From the NCBI RefSeq assembly GCF_019930585.1, contig NZ_CP082839.1:3096001-3160000 (forward strand): a stretch of 64,000 nt of DNA, written 5' to 3'. Made by a program: the position numbers and the translations under genes. The notes under the pieces are model-generated. The model was given only the letters and a program-made list of their open reading frames with translations. It was not told the DNA's origin and searched no databases. This document shows positions 52,270 to 62,321 of the stretch, one piece after another. The stretch is from Sphingomonas nostoxanthinifaciens. GTDB taxonomy: Bacteria > Pseudomonadota > Alphaproteobacteria > Sphingomonadales > Sphingomonadaceae. Within the stretch, counting starts at the first letter, position 1. Every line of letters begins with the position of its first letter.

Positions 52270-52654
52270 TTTCGCCCCAATTGCGGACGTTCGGCCGCCC
52301 GTCATGCTCGATCGTAGTTAGCTCTGAGAAGACCGCAATCTTGCGATGAACCATGCCGCAGCGACGATCGGAATACCCAACAAAACGGCGTTGACCGCCG
52401 CACGTGGAACCAGGTTGGCGGGAGTGGTCGCCAAGCCCAGCAATTTAAAATAACCCCATAGGAACGCCGTCCAGCTTGCCCATAAGGCTGATGTTGAAGG
52501 CAGATAGCGGTGGCGCCACCATATCAAGGCGCTGCAGCCGACAACGCCGACTGCGAGAACCGCCGATCCGAAGATCATTAACGATCCACTTAGATCATCC
52601 ATGCTGTGATGATCTCAATCCACAGAACTATGTCAATGGCCGCTTCCCACCACT
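52270..52654. repeat. 385-bp duplicated block, copy 1
   Basis: By eye every base from TTTCGCCCCAATTGCGGACG to CCGCTTCCCACCACT is identical to 59364-59748, in the same orientation with an offset of 7,094 bases. It contains a complete small membrane-protein gene. After position 52654 the two copies diverge. Confidence 0.93.
52318..52602 (-). CDS. small membrane protein of unknown function, duplicated copy 1
   Basis: 94 residues with three hydrophobic segments: SLMIFGSAVLAVGVVGCSAL, a middle segment around ALWASWTAFLWGYFKLLGLA, and AVLLGIPIVAAAWFIARL. No family recognised. Codon use is less GC-rich than in neighbouring genes. The complete gene, with flanks, is repeated identically at 59412-59696. 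It is downstream of class A repeats. It may be an orphan gene moved with its repeat context. Confidence 0.7.
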   Translation of the reverse strand: MDDLSGSLMIFGSAVLAVGVVGCSALIWWRHRYLPSTSALWASWTAFLWGYFKLLGLATTPANLVPRAAVNAVLLGIPIVAAAWFIARLRSSQS

Positions 52655-52733
52655 TCTAGTCGTTCGCGGACAGACCGAAGCGCTGCCGTTTGCGAGACCA
52701 CGACTTTGTTCGCCGCCGGCGAACGCGATCCCG

Positions 52734-53081
52734 TCACCCCGCGACGGGCAGCTTGATCGATCCGTCCTCGTGATGCTCGATCGGGCCGTAGGCGAGCACC
52801 GTCTCCAGCGTCATCGGCGCGTAGAGATGCGGGAACAGCTGGCCGCCGCGCGACGGCTCCCACCGCACCGCCTCGCCCAGCGCGTCGAGATCGACCGCGG
52901 CCAGCGCGAGGCCGGGCTGGCCGGCGAAATGCTTGTCGAGCGTCTCCGCCACCTGCGCCGCGGTCGACAAATGGACATAGCCGTCCGCCAGGTCGACGGG
53001 CGCGCCGGCGAAGCTGCCGTCGCGCTCCAGCGTTTCCAGCTGGTCGGCGGTGAGGATCTTGTAGGCGACGCTGTCGGGCAT
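52734..53081 (-). CDS. DUF952 domain-containing protein
   Basis: A 115-residue protein of the DUF952 family: AYKILTADQLETLERDGSFA, GAPVDLADGYVHLSTAAQVA, LAAVDLDALGEAVRWEPSRG and FPHLYAPMTLETVLAYGPIE. The fold is related to ADP-ribosyltransferase-like domains, but the activity is unknown. The start at 53081 (MPDSVAYKIL) comes two bases after the VOC protein stop, so they form an operon. The open frame beyond it reads into the VOC gene. Confidence 0.88.
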   Translation of the reverse strand: MPDSVAYKILTADQLETLERDGSFAGAPVDLADGYVHLSTAAQVAETLDKHFAGQPGLALAAVDLDALGEAVRWEPSRGGQLFPHLYAPMTLETVLAYGPIEHHEDGSIKLPVAG

Positions 53082-53083
53082 GC

Positions 53084-53848
53084 TCACTGGCCGGATGCCA
53101 CCAGCGAGAAGGGCGCACCCGCCGGATCGAGGAAGTTCGCGATCCACTGGCCACCCGGCACTTCCATCGGTCCGTTCATCAGCTTGGCACCACCCTTGTT
53201 CGCGCGTTCGACCGCCGGCCCCAGCGCCGCGACCGAGAAATAGAACATCCAGAACGGGTGCGGCGCGTCGGCATTGGTCATCATCCCGCCAATGTCGCGC
53301 GTCGCCTCGGCCGGACGGAACATCTGGTAGGTGCCCGCCGGGCCCATATCCAGCCCCTCGCCTTTCTCCCAGCCCAGCAATTCCTCATAGAAGCCCCACG
53401 CCGCATCCGCGTCGCTGCTGTGCAGTTCGTGCCAGCCGCACCGCCCCGGCGTGGTGGGATCGGGCGTCTCGATGCCGTCGTCGGGCGCGATCGGCGCGAT
53501 GATCGCGAACACCGCCCCTTGCGGATCGGCGAGCACCGCGAAGCGGCCGATACCGGGAATGTCGGCAGGCTCGCGGTGGATCGTCCCGCCGAGCGAGATG
53601 GCGATATCGGCGATGGCATCGCAATCGTCGATCGCGACATAGCCGACCCAGCTTTGCGGCGCGCCGTCGGGCATGGCCGACGTCAGCCCGGCATTGCGCA
53701 CGCCATCCGCCAGGAACAGCCGGTAATCGCCGTCGGGCATGCCCGACGGCTCGATCGTCCAGCCGACCACGTCGGTGTAGAAGGCCTGCGCGGCGTCGAG
53801 ATCGGACGCCATCAGCTCGTACCAGCAGAAATTGCCGTGCCAGGACAT
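53084..53848 (-). CDS. VOC-family protein with two glyoxalase-like modules
   Basis: A 254-residue protein consisting of two consecutive VOC modules: NFCWYELMASDLDAAQAFYT (about 5-120) and CGWHELHSSDADAAWGFYEE (about 136-250). FWMFYFSV, GGAKLMNGPMEVPGGQWIAN and the closing DPAGAPFSLVAS are typical of the glyoxalase/bleomycin-resistance/dioxygenase superfamily. The substrate is unknown. It is cytoplasmic. It is translated together with the DUF952 gene that follows two bases later. Confidence 0.88.
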   Translation of the reverse strand: MSWHGNFCWYELMASDLDAAQAFYTDVVGWTIEPSGMPDGDYRLFLADGVRNAGLTSAMPDGAPQSWVGYVAIDDCDAIADIAISLGGTIHREPADIPGIGRFAVLADPQGAVFAIIAPIAPDDGIETPDPTTPGRCGWHELHSSDADAAWGFYEELLGWEKGEGLDMGPAGTYQMFRPAEATRDIGGMMTNADAPHPFWMFYFSVAALGPAVERANKGGAKLMNGPMEVPGGQWIANFLDPAGAPFSLVASGQ

Positions 53849-53932
53849 TGTCGCGCTCCCCTCCCGAGTCGTTCGGGCGAGTCTACGCCTGTCGCGTGAC
53901 GCAGGCACGTGCGGCGGTTATGCCTCCAACAT

Positions 53933-53960
53933 CGTCATCCCCGCGCCGGCGGGGATCCAT
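53933..53960. repeat. class B half element
   Basis: CGTCATCCCCGCGCCGGCGG with GGATCCAT matches the left half of the class B elements at 57559 and 62154; the mirror half is missing here. Confidence 0.7.
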
Positions 53961-53984
53961 ATGCCGAGCGGTCGCAAAATACGC

Positions 53985-54090
53985 CGTTCGCCCTGAGGAG
54001 AGGCTGAGCGAAGCCGAAGCCTCGTCTCGAAGGGCATGTGCTTCGAGACGGCATTTCGACTGCGCTCAATGCCTCCTCAGCACGAACGGG
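53985..54090. repeat. class D long imperfect palindrome (copy 4)
   Basis: CGTTCGCCCTGAGGAGAGGC, CGAAGCCTCGTCTCGAAGGG and the mirrored CTTCGAGACGGCATTTCGAC end in CAGCACGAACGGG. It lies between the VOC gene and the gyrA stop. Confidence 0.85.
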
Positions 54091-54141
54091 GGGTGGATCG
54101 CCTCAAGATCAGATGGTGAGCCGCCCACCGCGAAGCCCGGT

Positions 54142-56931
<2,790 letters not shown>

Positions 56932-57070
56932 TGCGGTGTTCCGATGCTGGTTGCGAATGGGCTGGCCGATCGGCCTGCACCGCCCCTATCTAGTCGTTGC
57001 GGGCACGAAAAGCCACCCCGCGCGTAGGTGCGTGCGCCTGCGCCCGCGCGTAGTAGAGAGGATCAAGCCG

Positions 57071-57541
57071 TTGGACCTGACCGGATTGTTCCAGGTGTCC
57101 ACCCTTCCGGGGCTCGCCAAGGACATCCAGCTCGCGATGGCGCCGGTGTTCCTGCTGACCGGCATCGGCTCGCTGCTCATCACGCTCACCAACCGGCTGG
57201 CGCGGATCGTCGATCGCGCGCGCTGGATCGAGGAGAATCTGGCGCCGCGCGGCGAGGCGCGCCGCGCCGATCAGGTGCGCGAGATGCGCCTGCTCGACCG
57301 GCGTATGCGCATCGTCAACAATTCGATCATGCTCGTGACGGCGAGCGCGGTGTGCATCTGCACCGTCGTCGCGGCGATGTTCCTGCTGCGGCTGGCGGGG
57401 TTCGGCTTCGCGCGGACGCTGTCGATCGTGTTCGCGCTGTCGCTGTGCCTGCTGATCGCCGGGCTGGCCCTGTTCATCCACGAAGTACGGATCGCGGTCC
57501 GCGCGATCGCCATCCGCGACGAATTGCTCGAGCGGGATTGA
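57071..57541 (+). CDS. DUF2721 membrane protein
   Basis: A 156-residue inner-membrane protein. DLTGLFQVSTLPGLAKDIQL opens it; three hydrophobic stretches follow (APVFLLTGIGSLLITLTNRL, SIMLVTASAVCICTVVAAMF, LSIVFALSLCLLIAGLALFI) with a charged loop ARIVDRARWIEENLAPRGEA and a tail IAVRAIAIRDELLERD. The family is uncharacterised. The first convincing start is TTG at 57071, with AGAGG ten bases before; there is no ATG in frame between the upstream stop and this point. It is divergent from gyrA. Confidence 0.8.
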   Translation: MDLTGLFQVSTLPGLAKDIQLAMAPVFLLTGIGSLLITLTNRLARIVDRARWIEENLAPRGEARRADQVREMRLLDRRMRIVNNSIMLVTASAVCICTVVAAMFLLRLAGFGFARTLSIVFALSLCLLIAGLALFIHEVRIAVRAIAIRDELLERD

Positions 57542-57558
57542 GGCGGGTCGCTATTGAT

Positions 57559-57653
57559 CGTCATCCCCGCGCAGGCGGGGATCCATTGGCCGAGCGGTCG
57601 CTCGATGATCGCGGCGGCTGCGTGAATGGATTCCCGCCTTCGCGGGAATGACG
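57559..57653. repeat. class B inverted repeat (copy 2)
   Basis: CGTCATCCCCGCGCAGGCGG and GGATCCAT mirror ATGGATTCCCGCCTTCGCGG and GAATGACG around a 40-base spacer that includes GGCCGAGCGGTC. Confidence 0.88.
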
Positions 57654-57670
57654 GCGATATACGCCCCCCC

Positions 57671-57714
57671 AAAACAGAAGAAGGGCCGCCAGGGCTCTCG
57701 CCCCGACGACCCTC
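57671..57714 (-). terminator. strong terminator of the micro-ORF RNA
   Basis: On the minus strand GAGGGTCGTCGGGGC pairs with GCCCTGGCGGCCCTTC (about 15 pairs, including T-G pairs and one bulge) around a short GAGA-type loop, followed by TTCTGTTTT. Confidence 0.85.
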
Positions 57715-57724
57715 CCTACATGGG

Positions 57725-57759
57725 TCAGCGGCCGGATTATTCGGCCCGGGAGACCCCGG
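57725..57759 (-). ncRNA. two GC-rich hairpins between micro-ORF and terminator
   Basis: Reading the minus strand, GCCGGGGTCTCCCGGGC and GGCCGAATAATCCGGCCGC can each fold into a short hairpin just before the terminator. They belong to the same compact transcript as the 18-codon ORF. Confidence 0.5.
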
Positions 57760-57764
57760 CGCCC

Positions 57765-57782
57765 GATCCTCGGATGAGGATC
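57765..57782 (-). ncRNA. hairpin overlapping the micro-ORF stop codon
   Basis: GATCCTC-ATCC-GAGGATC on the minus strand is a perfect 7-bp stem. Its 5' arm starts inside the TGA stop codon, so a terminating ribosome would prevent it from folding. Confidence 0.65.
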
Positions 57783-57837
57783 AGTGGCGCATCCCCCGAA
57801 CGAACTGAACCGACCCCCAAGCTGAACCATGAGACAT
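57781..57837 (-). CDS. 18-residue micro-ORF with perfect Shine-Dalgarno sequence
   Basis: ATG at 57837 opens a 19-codon frame: MSHGSAWGSVQFVRGMRH then TGA. It is preceded by AAAGGAGGTGATCC (57852-57839), which is complementary to the whole 16S rRNA 3' tail, with seven bases between GGAGG and ATG. The ORF is followed at once by hairpins and a strong terminator. No structural gene follows on this strand: the next gene (DUF2721) is opposite. It may be a regulatory leader, a dual-function small RNA, or a free micropeptide. I do not recognise a named family. Confidence 0.6.
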   Translation of the reverse strand: MSHGSAWGSVQFVRGMRH

Positions 57838-57938
57838 CGGATCACCTCCTTTCGCTAAGTTGCAAATGCGCCCGGCGGGCCCGGTGAAACCGGATCGCTA
57901 GGGCAAGCCCTCATATCGTACTTCGCGCATGAAACGGA

Positions 57939-57956
57939 AGGGGTTCGCACACCCCT
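57939..57956 (-). terminator. short terminator-like hairpin after glycine-zipper gene
   Basis: AGGGGT-GTGCGA-ACCCCT on the minus strand is followed by TCCGTTTC. It lies 11 bases after the stop of the glycine-zipper gene and would separate it from the micro-ORF RNA. Confidence 0.5.
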
Positions 57957-57966
57957 CGCCGCAAAA

Positions 57967-58866
57967 TCACCAGCGATGCGGACCGGGGCGATAATAGCCC
58001 CGCCCGTAATAACCCGGCCGTCCATAATAGCGCGGATAATAGTAATTCCGATAGTAATAGACGTGATACGGATAGGGCCGATAAGTCCAGCGACCGCCGT
58101 AAAACGCCCACGGCCGATACCAATCGGGCGCGGCATAGATATATTCGGGCCCATCATAGTAGAAGGTCGGCGCATTGCCGCGCGTGACGAAGCCCGGCGG
58201 GCAGCCGGGGCTGGTCGCGCGATTGCCATTGTCGGCGATCGCCGCACCCGCGCCGGCACCGGCGACGCCGCCGATGATCGCGCCCGGCGTATGGCCGCCG
58301 CGCCCGCCGATGCCCGATCCCACCAGCGCGCCGAGCAGGCCGCCGATCACCGCGCCGGCGGCGGTATCGCCATGGCTCTTGACGCACCAGCGCTGCGCCC
58401 AATCCTCGGCATAGGCCTCGTAGCGCTGGTCGGCCACGGTATCGGGCGCATAGCCCTGCTGCGGCTGGTAACCGGGCGGAGGCGGCGGCGGCTGCGAACC
58501 GTCATAGCCCGGCGGCGGGGGCGGAGGCGGCGGCGCGGCCTGCTGGTTGCCATAGGCCTGATTGGGCGCACCGTTCGGATAGCCCTGCTGCGGCTGATAA
58601 CCCTGATTGTACCCCGGCGGCGGGGCCTGATAGCCTTGCTGATACCCCTGCTGGTAGCCTTGCTGATAGGCCGGCGGCTGGCCGTTCGGCTGCTGCTGAT
58701 AGGGCTGGGCATTCTGATAGGGCTGGCCGTTCTGATAGCCCTGGTCCTGCGGATAGGCATTCGGATCGGCATTCTGCGCGGACGCCGCCGACAGCGCGAC
58801 CGGCGAGATCGCCACCGACAGGCCCGTCGCCAGCAGGGCCGCCTGTTTCATCATTCCTCGTGTCAT
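57967..58866 (-). CDS. glycine-zipper surface/periplasmic protein with Gln-Tyr-Gly repeats
   Basis: A 299-residue protein with a signal peptide (QAALLATGLSVAISPVALSA). Residues 35-140 are low complexity: QQGY/QGYQ repeats and Pro-rich PPPPPPGY runs. A cysteine-containing link (WAQRWCVKSHGD) leads to a glycine-zipper 2TM stretch (GAVIGGLLGALVGSGIGGRG and IIGGVAGAGAGAAIADNG). The tail is Tyr/Arg-rich (YYRNYYYPRYYGRPGYYGRG). Such proteins are typical of sphingomonad envelopes (Rickettsia 17-kDa-like/BA14K-like), with no known enzymatic role. The ATG at 58866 has GAGGG 11 bases upstream; the codons MMKQ downstream are an alternative. Confidence 0.85.
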   Translation of the reverse strand: MTRGMMKQAALLATGLSVAISPVALSAASAQNADPNAYPQDQGYQNGQPYQNAQPYQQQPNGQPPAYQQGYQQGYQQGYQAPPPGYNQGYQPQQGYPNGAPNQAYGNQQAAPPPPPPPPGYDGSQPPPPPPGYQPQQGYAPDTVADQRYEAYAEDWAQRWCVKSHGDTAAGAVIGGLLGALVGSGIGGRGGHTPGAIIGGVAGAGAGAAIADNGNRATSPGCPPGFVTRGNAPTFYYDGPEYIYAAPDWYRPWAFYGGRWTYRPYPYHVYYYRNYYYPRYYGRPGYYGRGYYRPGPHRW

Positions 58867-59001
58867 CGGCGTTCAGACCCTCAAAAAATCCCTCTCGGGT
58901 GACGGTGAAATCGGTCACCGCGCCTTAACGCAGACTGAGCGCATTTCGCCGCCCGCACGGCGCATAGATCGGCCCGCCGACAGCGCGAACAGATCATGAA
59001 C

Positions 59002-59017
59002 ATTTTGCTTGCAAAGT
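59002..59017. promoter_or_regulatory. operator-like palindrome ATTTTGC-TT-GCAAAGT
   Basis: Two 7-base arms with one mismatch and a 2-base centre lie in an AT-rich pocket between divergent reading directions (glycine-zipper gene on minus, small basic ORF on plus). It looks like a repressor site; the regulator is unknown. Confidence 0.45.
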
Positions 59018-59072
59018 AGGAATTGGTGGGTCAGATGGCACGACTCCACGCTTGCGATCAGGAGTTCCCGCC

Positions 59073-59258
59073 ATGACCCACGTCGCCGATCCGCACATGC
59101 CTCCGCGCAGCCTCGCGCCGGTGCGTCGTCGGGCGGACGCGTCTCGGCGATCCGCAAGCGGGAGGAAGCGCATCCACCCCCGACGTAGCGTTACCTTTGT
59201 CACCTTCCGGCGGCGGGCCCATGCCGGGGTCGGGTCACGAAGCCGCGGGCAGCCATAA
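59073..59258 (+). CDS. possible small basic protein (doubtful)
   Basis: A 61-residue Arg-rich frame starts at an ATG with CAGGAG nine bases before it (CAGGAGTTCCCGCC). The product (MTHVADPHMPPRSLAPVRRR..., ending GSRSRGQP) has no recognised domain. Its composition is like a random GC-rich frame, so it may not be real; the ribosome site and the upstream palindrome are the only support. Confidence 0.3.
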   Translation: MTHVADPHMPPRSLAPVRRRADASRRSASGRKRIHPRRSVTFVTFRRRAHAGVGSRSRGQP

Positions 59259-59263
59259 CCCAC

Positions 59264-59348
59264 CGTCACCCCGGACCTGATCCGGGCTCCACTTTCGTTC
59301 ACCGATAAGGCAAGAAGAAGCTGGATCCCGGATCAAGTCCGGGATGAC
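59264..59348. repeat. class A paired palindromic repeat (copy 8)
   Basis: CGTCACCCCGGACCTGATCC opens and AAGAAGCTGGATCCCGGATC with AAGTCCGGGATGAC closes. As at 52174-52256 it directly precedes the duplicated block. Confidence 0.9.
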
Positions 59349-59363
59349 AGCGAGGAAGGCGGT

Positions 59364-59748
59364 TTTCGCCCCAATTGCGGACGTTCGGCCGCCCGTCATG
59401 CTCGATCGTAGTTAGCTCTGAGAAGACCGCAATCTTGCGATGAACCATGCCGCAGCGACGATCGGAATACCCAACAAAACGGCGTTGACCGCCGCACGTG
59501 GAACCAGGTTGGCGGGAGTGGTCGCCAAGCCCAGCAATTTAAAATAACCCCATAGGAACGCCGTCCAGCTTGCCCATAAGGCTGATGTTGAAGGCAGATA
59601 GCGGTGGCGCCACCATATCAAGGCGCTGCAGCCGACAACGCCGACTGCGAGAACCGCCGATCCGAAGATCATTAACGATCCACTTAGATCATCCATGCTG
59701 TGATGATCTCAATCCACAGAACTATGTCAATGGCCGCTTCCCACCACT
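59364..59748. repeat. 385-bp duplicated block, copy 2
   Basis: Identical by eye to 52270-52654. CGGACGTTC appears as a direct repeat near both ends (59378-59386 and 59751-59759). The class A repeat on the left is also similar in both places, with a one-base length difference before the identity starts. Confidence 0.93.
59412..59696 (-). CDS. small membrane protein of unknown function, duplicated copy 2
   Basis: The 94-residue product is the same as the copy at 52318-52602, with no substitutions seen. Three predicted membrane segments; GVVGCSALIWWRHRYLP is a recognisable stretch. The lack of any divergence, including in the non-coding flanks, points to a recent duplication or gene conversion. 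Whether the gene is expressed is unknown: no good ribosome site was seen upstream on the minus strand. Confidence 0.7.
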   Translation of the reverse strand: MDDLSGSLMIFGSAVLAVGVVGCSALIWWRHRYLPSTSALWASWTAFLWGYFKLLGLATTPANLVPRAAVNAVLLGIPIVAAAWFIARLRSSQS

Positions 59749-59792
59749 AACGGACGTTCCTAGGCCTGCCGGAGCGCTGCCCCGCGCACACC

Positions 59793-61838
59793 CTACCGCG
59801 CGTTGCCGGTCCAGCGATCCATCCAGCCGAACACCTCGGCATACCATTGCAGGCTGTTCTTCGGCTTCAGCACCCAGTGATTCTCGTCGGGAAAGACGAT
59901 CAGCCGCGACGGGATTTCGCGCCGCTGGAGCGCGGTGAAGGCGGCGATGCCCTGCGTGTAGGGGATGCGGAAATCCTTCTCGCTGGTGATGACGAGCTGC
60001 GGCGTCTTCCAGTCGGCGACCTTGTTGACCGGGTTCCATCGCTCGAACTCGGCCGGCGCATCATAATAAGGATGGCCGCCATGCTCCCATTCGTCGAACC
60101 ACAATTCCTCGGTTTCGTAGGCCATGGCGCGGGCGTCGAACACGCCGTCATGCTGAACGATGCACTTGAAACGGTCGGGCCAATTGCCCTCGATCCAGTT
60201 CATCATATAGCCGCCATAGGATCCGCCCGCCGCGCAGGCATTCGCGCCGTCGAGGAAGTCGAATTTCTCGGTCGCGGCCTTCAGCCCGGCCTTGAGATCA
60301 GTGAGCGGCCGCCCGCCCCATTCACGGTTGATCGCGTCGGTGAAGGCCTGGCCGTAGCCGGTCGATCCGTGGAAATCGACCGAGACCACCGCATAGCCAT
60401 GCCCCGCCCATGCCGACGGATTCCAGCGATACGACCAGCTGTCGTTGAAGCTGCCCTGCGGCCCGCCATGGACGAGGAAGGCGATCGGCGCCTTGGCGCC
60501 GGCGGGCAGGCTCGCCGGGCGGACGGCGAAGCCCCATACCGTATCGCCCTGCGCGCCCTTGAACGAGAAGCGGCTGACCTGCCCCCATTCGACCCCGGCG
60601 AGCCGCGCGGCATTCTGCGATGTCAGGCGCGTCGCGGCGGCCGAACCGTCCCACCGCCAGATGTCGGCCGGCGCGGTCAGGCTGTCGAGCGTGTAGACGA
60701 AGCCGCCCTTGGGCAAAGCCGCCACATTGGCGGCATGGCCCGCGCCGGTGATGCGGTGGACCTTGCCGTCGGCGACGTCGACGCGGAATACCGGCACGTC
60801 GAGCGTGTCCTCGGCGGTGACGAACAAAGCGCGCGAATCGGGCGCCCACGCGATCGATTCGACCGAGCGATCCCAGCTTCCGGTGAGCATCCGCACCGCG
60901 CCGGTCGCGATCTCGCGCAGCATCAATATCTGACGATCGGCCTCGTAGCCCGGCCGTTGCATCGCCACCCACGCGAGCCAGCGGCCGTCGGGCGACACGG
61001 TCGGCAAAGTGTCGGTCGCCTTGTTGTCGGGCGTGAGGTTGATCGGCGGGGTCGTGCCGTCGGCGGGCGCGGCGAAGATGTCGAGGTTGGTCGAGGTCGA
61101 TTCGATCCGCCCCGCCTCGCGCAGCGCGAAATAGACCATGCGGCCGTCACGGCTCCACGCAATCTGCTCGCCGCCCGCGCCGGGCTGCTGCGGCGTGTCG
61201 CCGACCAGCCCGCCCTCGATCGCGCGGCCCGCGCCCGTCGCGCGGCCGTTCGCCAGCGGGATCACGAACAATTGCGAGCGCTGGCCGTCGGCCCACTTGT
61301 CCCAGTGGCGCACGAACAATTGGTCGAAGGTGCGCGCGCTGCCCTGCTCGGGCGACGGCTTGGCGGGCATGTCGTCGAGCGACCTGGCGCCGACCGGCCG
61401 ATCGGCCCAGACCAGGATCGCGCCGCCCGTCGGCGAGACCTTGAAGCCCGACAGATCGTAATCGCCCGTCACCTGCGCTGCCGCGCCGCCGCCCATCGCC
61501 ACGCGCCACACCGCCGACTTGCCGCCGCGGCGGTCGGAGAGGAAGTAGAGCATGCCGTCGGGGCCGAAAGCGGGATCGCTCTCGTTCGCCTCGGCCAGCG
61601 ATGCGAACTTTTCGGGCTTGGCGCCGCTCGCGCGCAGATCGAGCCGCCACAGATCCTGGCGACCCTTGTTGGCGGCGAGATCGGTCTCGCGCTGGTCCCA
61701 CACCATCCAGCGCCCGTCAGGCGAAACGGCGGGCGCACCGACGCGCGACAGCGACACCATGTCCTGCGGTGTGAACGGGCGGGCAAGGGCGGGGAAACAG
61801 CAGGTCGCACCGAGCGCGGCGATCAGAAGGCTCTTCAT
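59793..61838 (-). CDS. S9 family prolyl oligopeptidase / acylaminoacyl-peptidase-like protease
   Basis: A 681-residue secreted peptidase with signal peptide MKSLLIAALGATCCFPALA. The N-terminal propeller (SRVGAPAVSPDGRWMVWDQR, NLTPDNKATDTLPTVSPDGR) is followed by a hydrolase domain: IAFLVHGGPQGSFNDSWSYR, GSTGYGQAFTDAINREWGGR, nucleophile Ser540 in AAGGSYGGYMMNW, and the closing DENHWVLKPKNSLQWYAEVF with the catalytic His. It cleaves short peptides in the periplasm. This is the second S9 enzyme in the window; they are not close paralogues. Confidence 0.95.
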   Translation of the reverse strand: MKSLLIAALGATCCFPALARPFTPQDMVSLSRVGAPAVSPDGRWMVWDQRETDLAANKGRQDLWRLDLRASGAKPEKFASLAEANESDPAFGPDGMLYFLSDRRGGKSAVWRVAMGGGAAAQVTGDYDLSGFKVSPTGGAILVWADRPVGARSLDDMPAKPSPEQGSARTFDQLFVRHWDKWADGQRSQLFVIPLANGRATGAGRAIEGGLVGDTPQQPGAGGEQIAWSRDGRMVYFALREAGRIESTSTNLDIFAAPADGTTPPINLTPDNKATDTLPTVSPDGRWLAWVAMQRPGYEADRQILMLREIATGAVRMLTGSWDRSVESIAWAPDSRALFVTAEDTLDVPVFRVDVADGKVHRITGAGHAANVAALPKGGFVYTLDSLTAPADIWRWDGSAAATRLTSQNAARLAGVEWGQVSRFSFKGAQGDTVWGFAVRPASLPAGAKAPIAFLVHGGPQGSFNDSWSYRWNPSAWAGHGYAVVSVDFHGSTGYGQAFTDAINREWGGRPLTDLKAGLKAATEKFDFLDGANACAAGGSYGGYMMNWIEGNWPDRFKCIVQHDGVFDARAMAYETEELWFDEWEHGGHPYYDAPAEFERWNPVNKVADWKTPQLVITSEKDFRIPYTQGIAAFTALQRREIPSRLIVFPDENHWVLKPKNSLQWYAEVFGWMDRWTGNAR

Positions 61839-61898
61839 GCCGGAGGAGTAGCAAGCTGGCCCGCCGTGGCAAGCCAGCCGCTCTCCTCTACGACAGGA

Positions 61899-62075
61899 TC
61901 AGGACTTGCCGCGCAGCGTGTTGATCAGCGCGATGCCGATCACGCCGGCCAAAGTGGCGCTCGCCCACGGGCGCGCCTTGGCGAACGCCTTGGCCTGATC
62001 GATCAGCGGGCCGACGCCGGGCACGTTGCTGTTCGGCGTGGCGGCGGTGGTCGTGGTGTCGGGGTTGGTGCTCAT
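61899..62075 (-). CDS. 58-residue DUF883-like membrane-anchored protein
   Basis: A small gene with a good ribosome site (CAGGAGCGACCG before ATG). The product is MSTNPDTTTTAATPNSNVPG, a short helix VGPLIDQAKAFAKARPWASA, then one hydrophobic helix TLAGVIGIALINTLRGKS. The RPWASATLAGVIG pattern resembles the C-terminus of ElaB/YqjD (DUF883) proteins that anchor ribosomes to the membrane in stationary phase. The match is short, so the family is likely but not certain. It lies beyond the S9 peptidase start and is followed by a class B repeat upstream. Confidence 0.68.
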   Translation of the reverse strand: MSTNPDTTTTAATPNSNVPGVGPLIDQAKAFAKARPWASATLAGVIGIALINTLRGKS

Positions 62076-62153
62076 CGGTCGCTCCTGTCGGATGGATTCG
62101 TGGGCAGAACGATCGGCGCGGCGGCTGGTGCCCCGCTATGATGTCTTCCCCTC

Positions 62154-62248
62154 CGTCATCCCCGCGCAGGCGGGGATCCATTCGCCGAGCGGTCACTCAG
62201 GACGAGGGCCGGCGGCGCAAGCGGATTCCCGCCTCCGCGGGAATGACG
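62154..62248. repeat. class B inverted repeat (copy 3)
   Basis: CGTCATCCCCGCGCAGGCGG and GGATCCAT mirror GCGGATTCCCGCCTCCGCGG and GAATGACG; the spacer again contains GCCGAGCGGTC. Confidence 0.88.
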
Positions 62249-62321
62249 AAGTGGTCGCATCCAGTCGAATCCCTAGATTTTCCCGTCGTAGAGGATCGCG
62301 TTCACGCGGCTCTGATAAAGC

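Larger units (their letters stand above)
51800..52317. other. repeat-dense intergenic region
   Basis: 518 bases without a gene. They hold a degenerate class D-like stretch (about 51874-51953), two class A pairs in tandem (52016-52148 and 52174-52256) and the left end of the duplicated block. No coding signal was found. Confidence 0.8.
58867..59411. other. long intergenic region with operator-like palindrome and repeat
   Basis: This 545-base stretch holds an AT-rich palindrome (59002-59017), a doubtful small basic ORF (59073-59258), a class A pair (59264-59348) and the left end of the duplicated block (from 59364). An open frame on the minus strand at 58915-59157 has no ribosome site and was not accepted. 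Confidence 0.7.

Noticed and set aside
51800-52320. Tandem repeat pairs that could be mistaken for a CRISPR array
   Set aside because: The repeats are inverted pairs of different classes with unequal spacing and no cas genes; there is no regular spacer length.
52270-52654. The duplicated block as a classical insertion sequence
   Set aside because: No transposase and no terminal inverted repeats of the usual kind; the only gene encodes a small membrane protein.
57839-57852. GGATCACCTCCTTT on the plus strand looks like the 3' end of 16S rRNA
   Set aside because: Only these 14 bases match; there is no rRNA sequence before it and no spacer or tRNA after it. It is better explained as a perfect Shine-Dalgarno sequence on the minus strand.
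58915-59157. An 80-codon open frame on the minus strand
   Set aside because: No ribosome site, no domain, and it runs through an operator-like AT pocket; composition is that of non-coding DNA.
59160-59240. GTTACCTTTGTCACCTT direct repeat as a possible plasmid-type iteron
   Set aside because: Only two loosely similar units occur, with no replication gene near.
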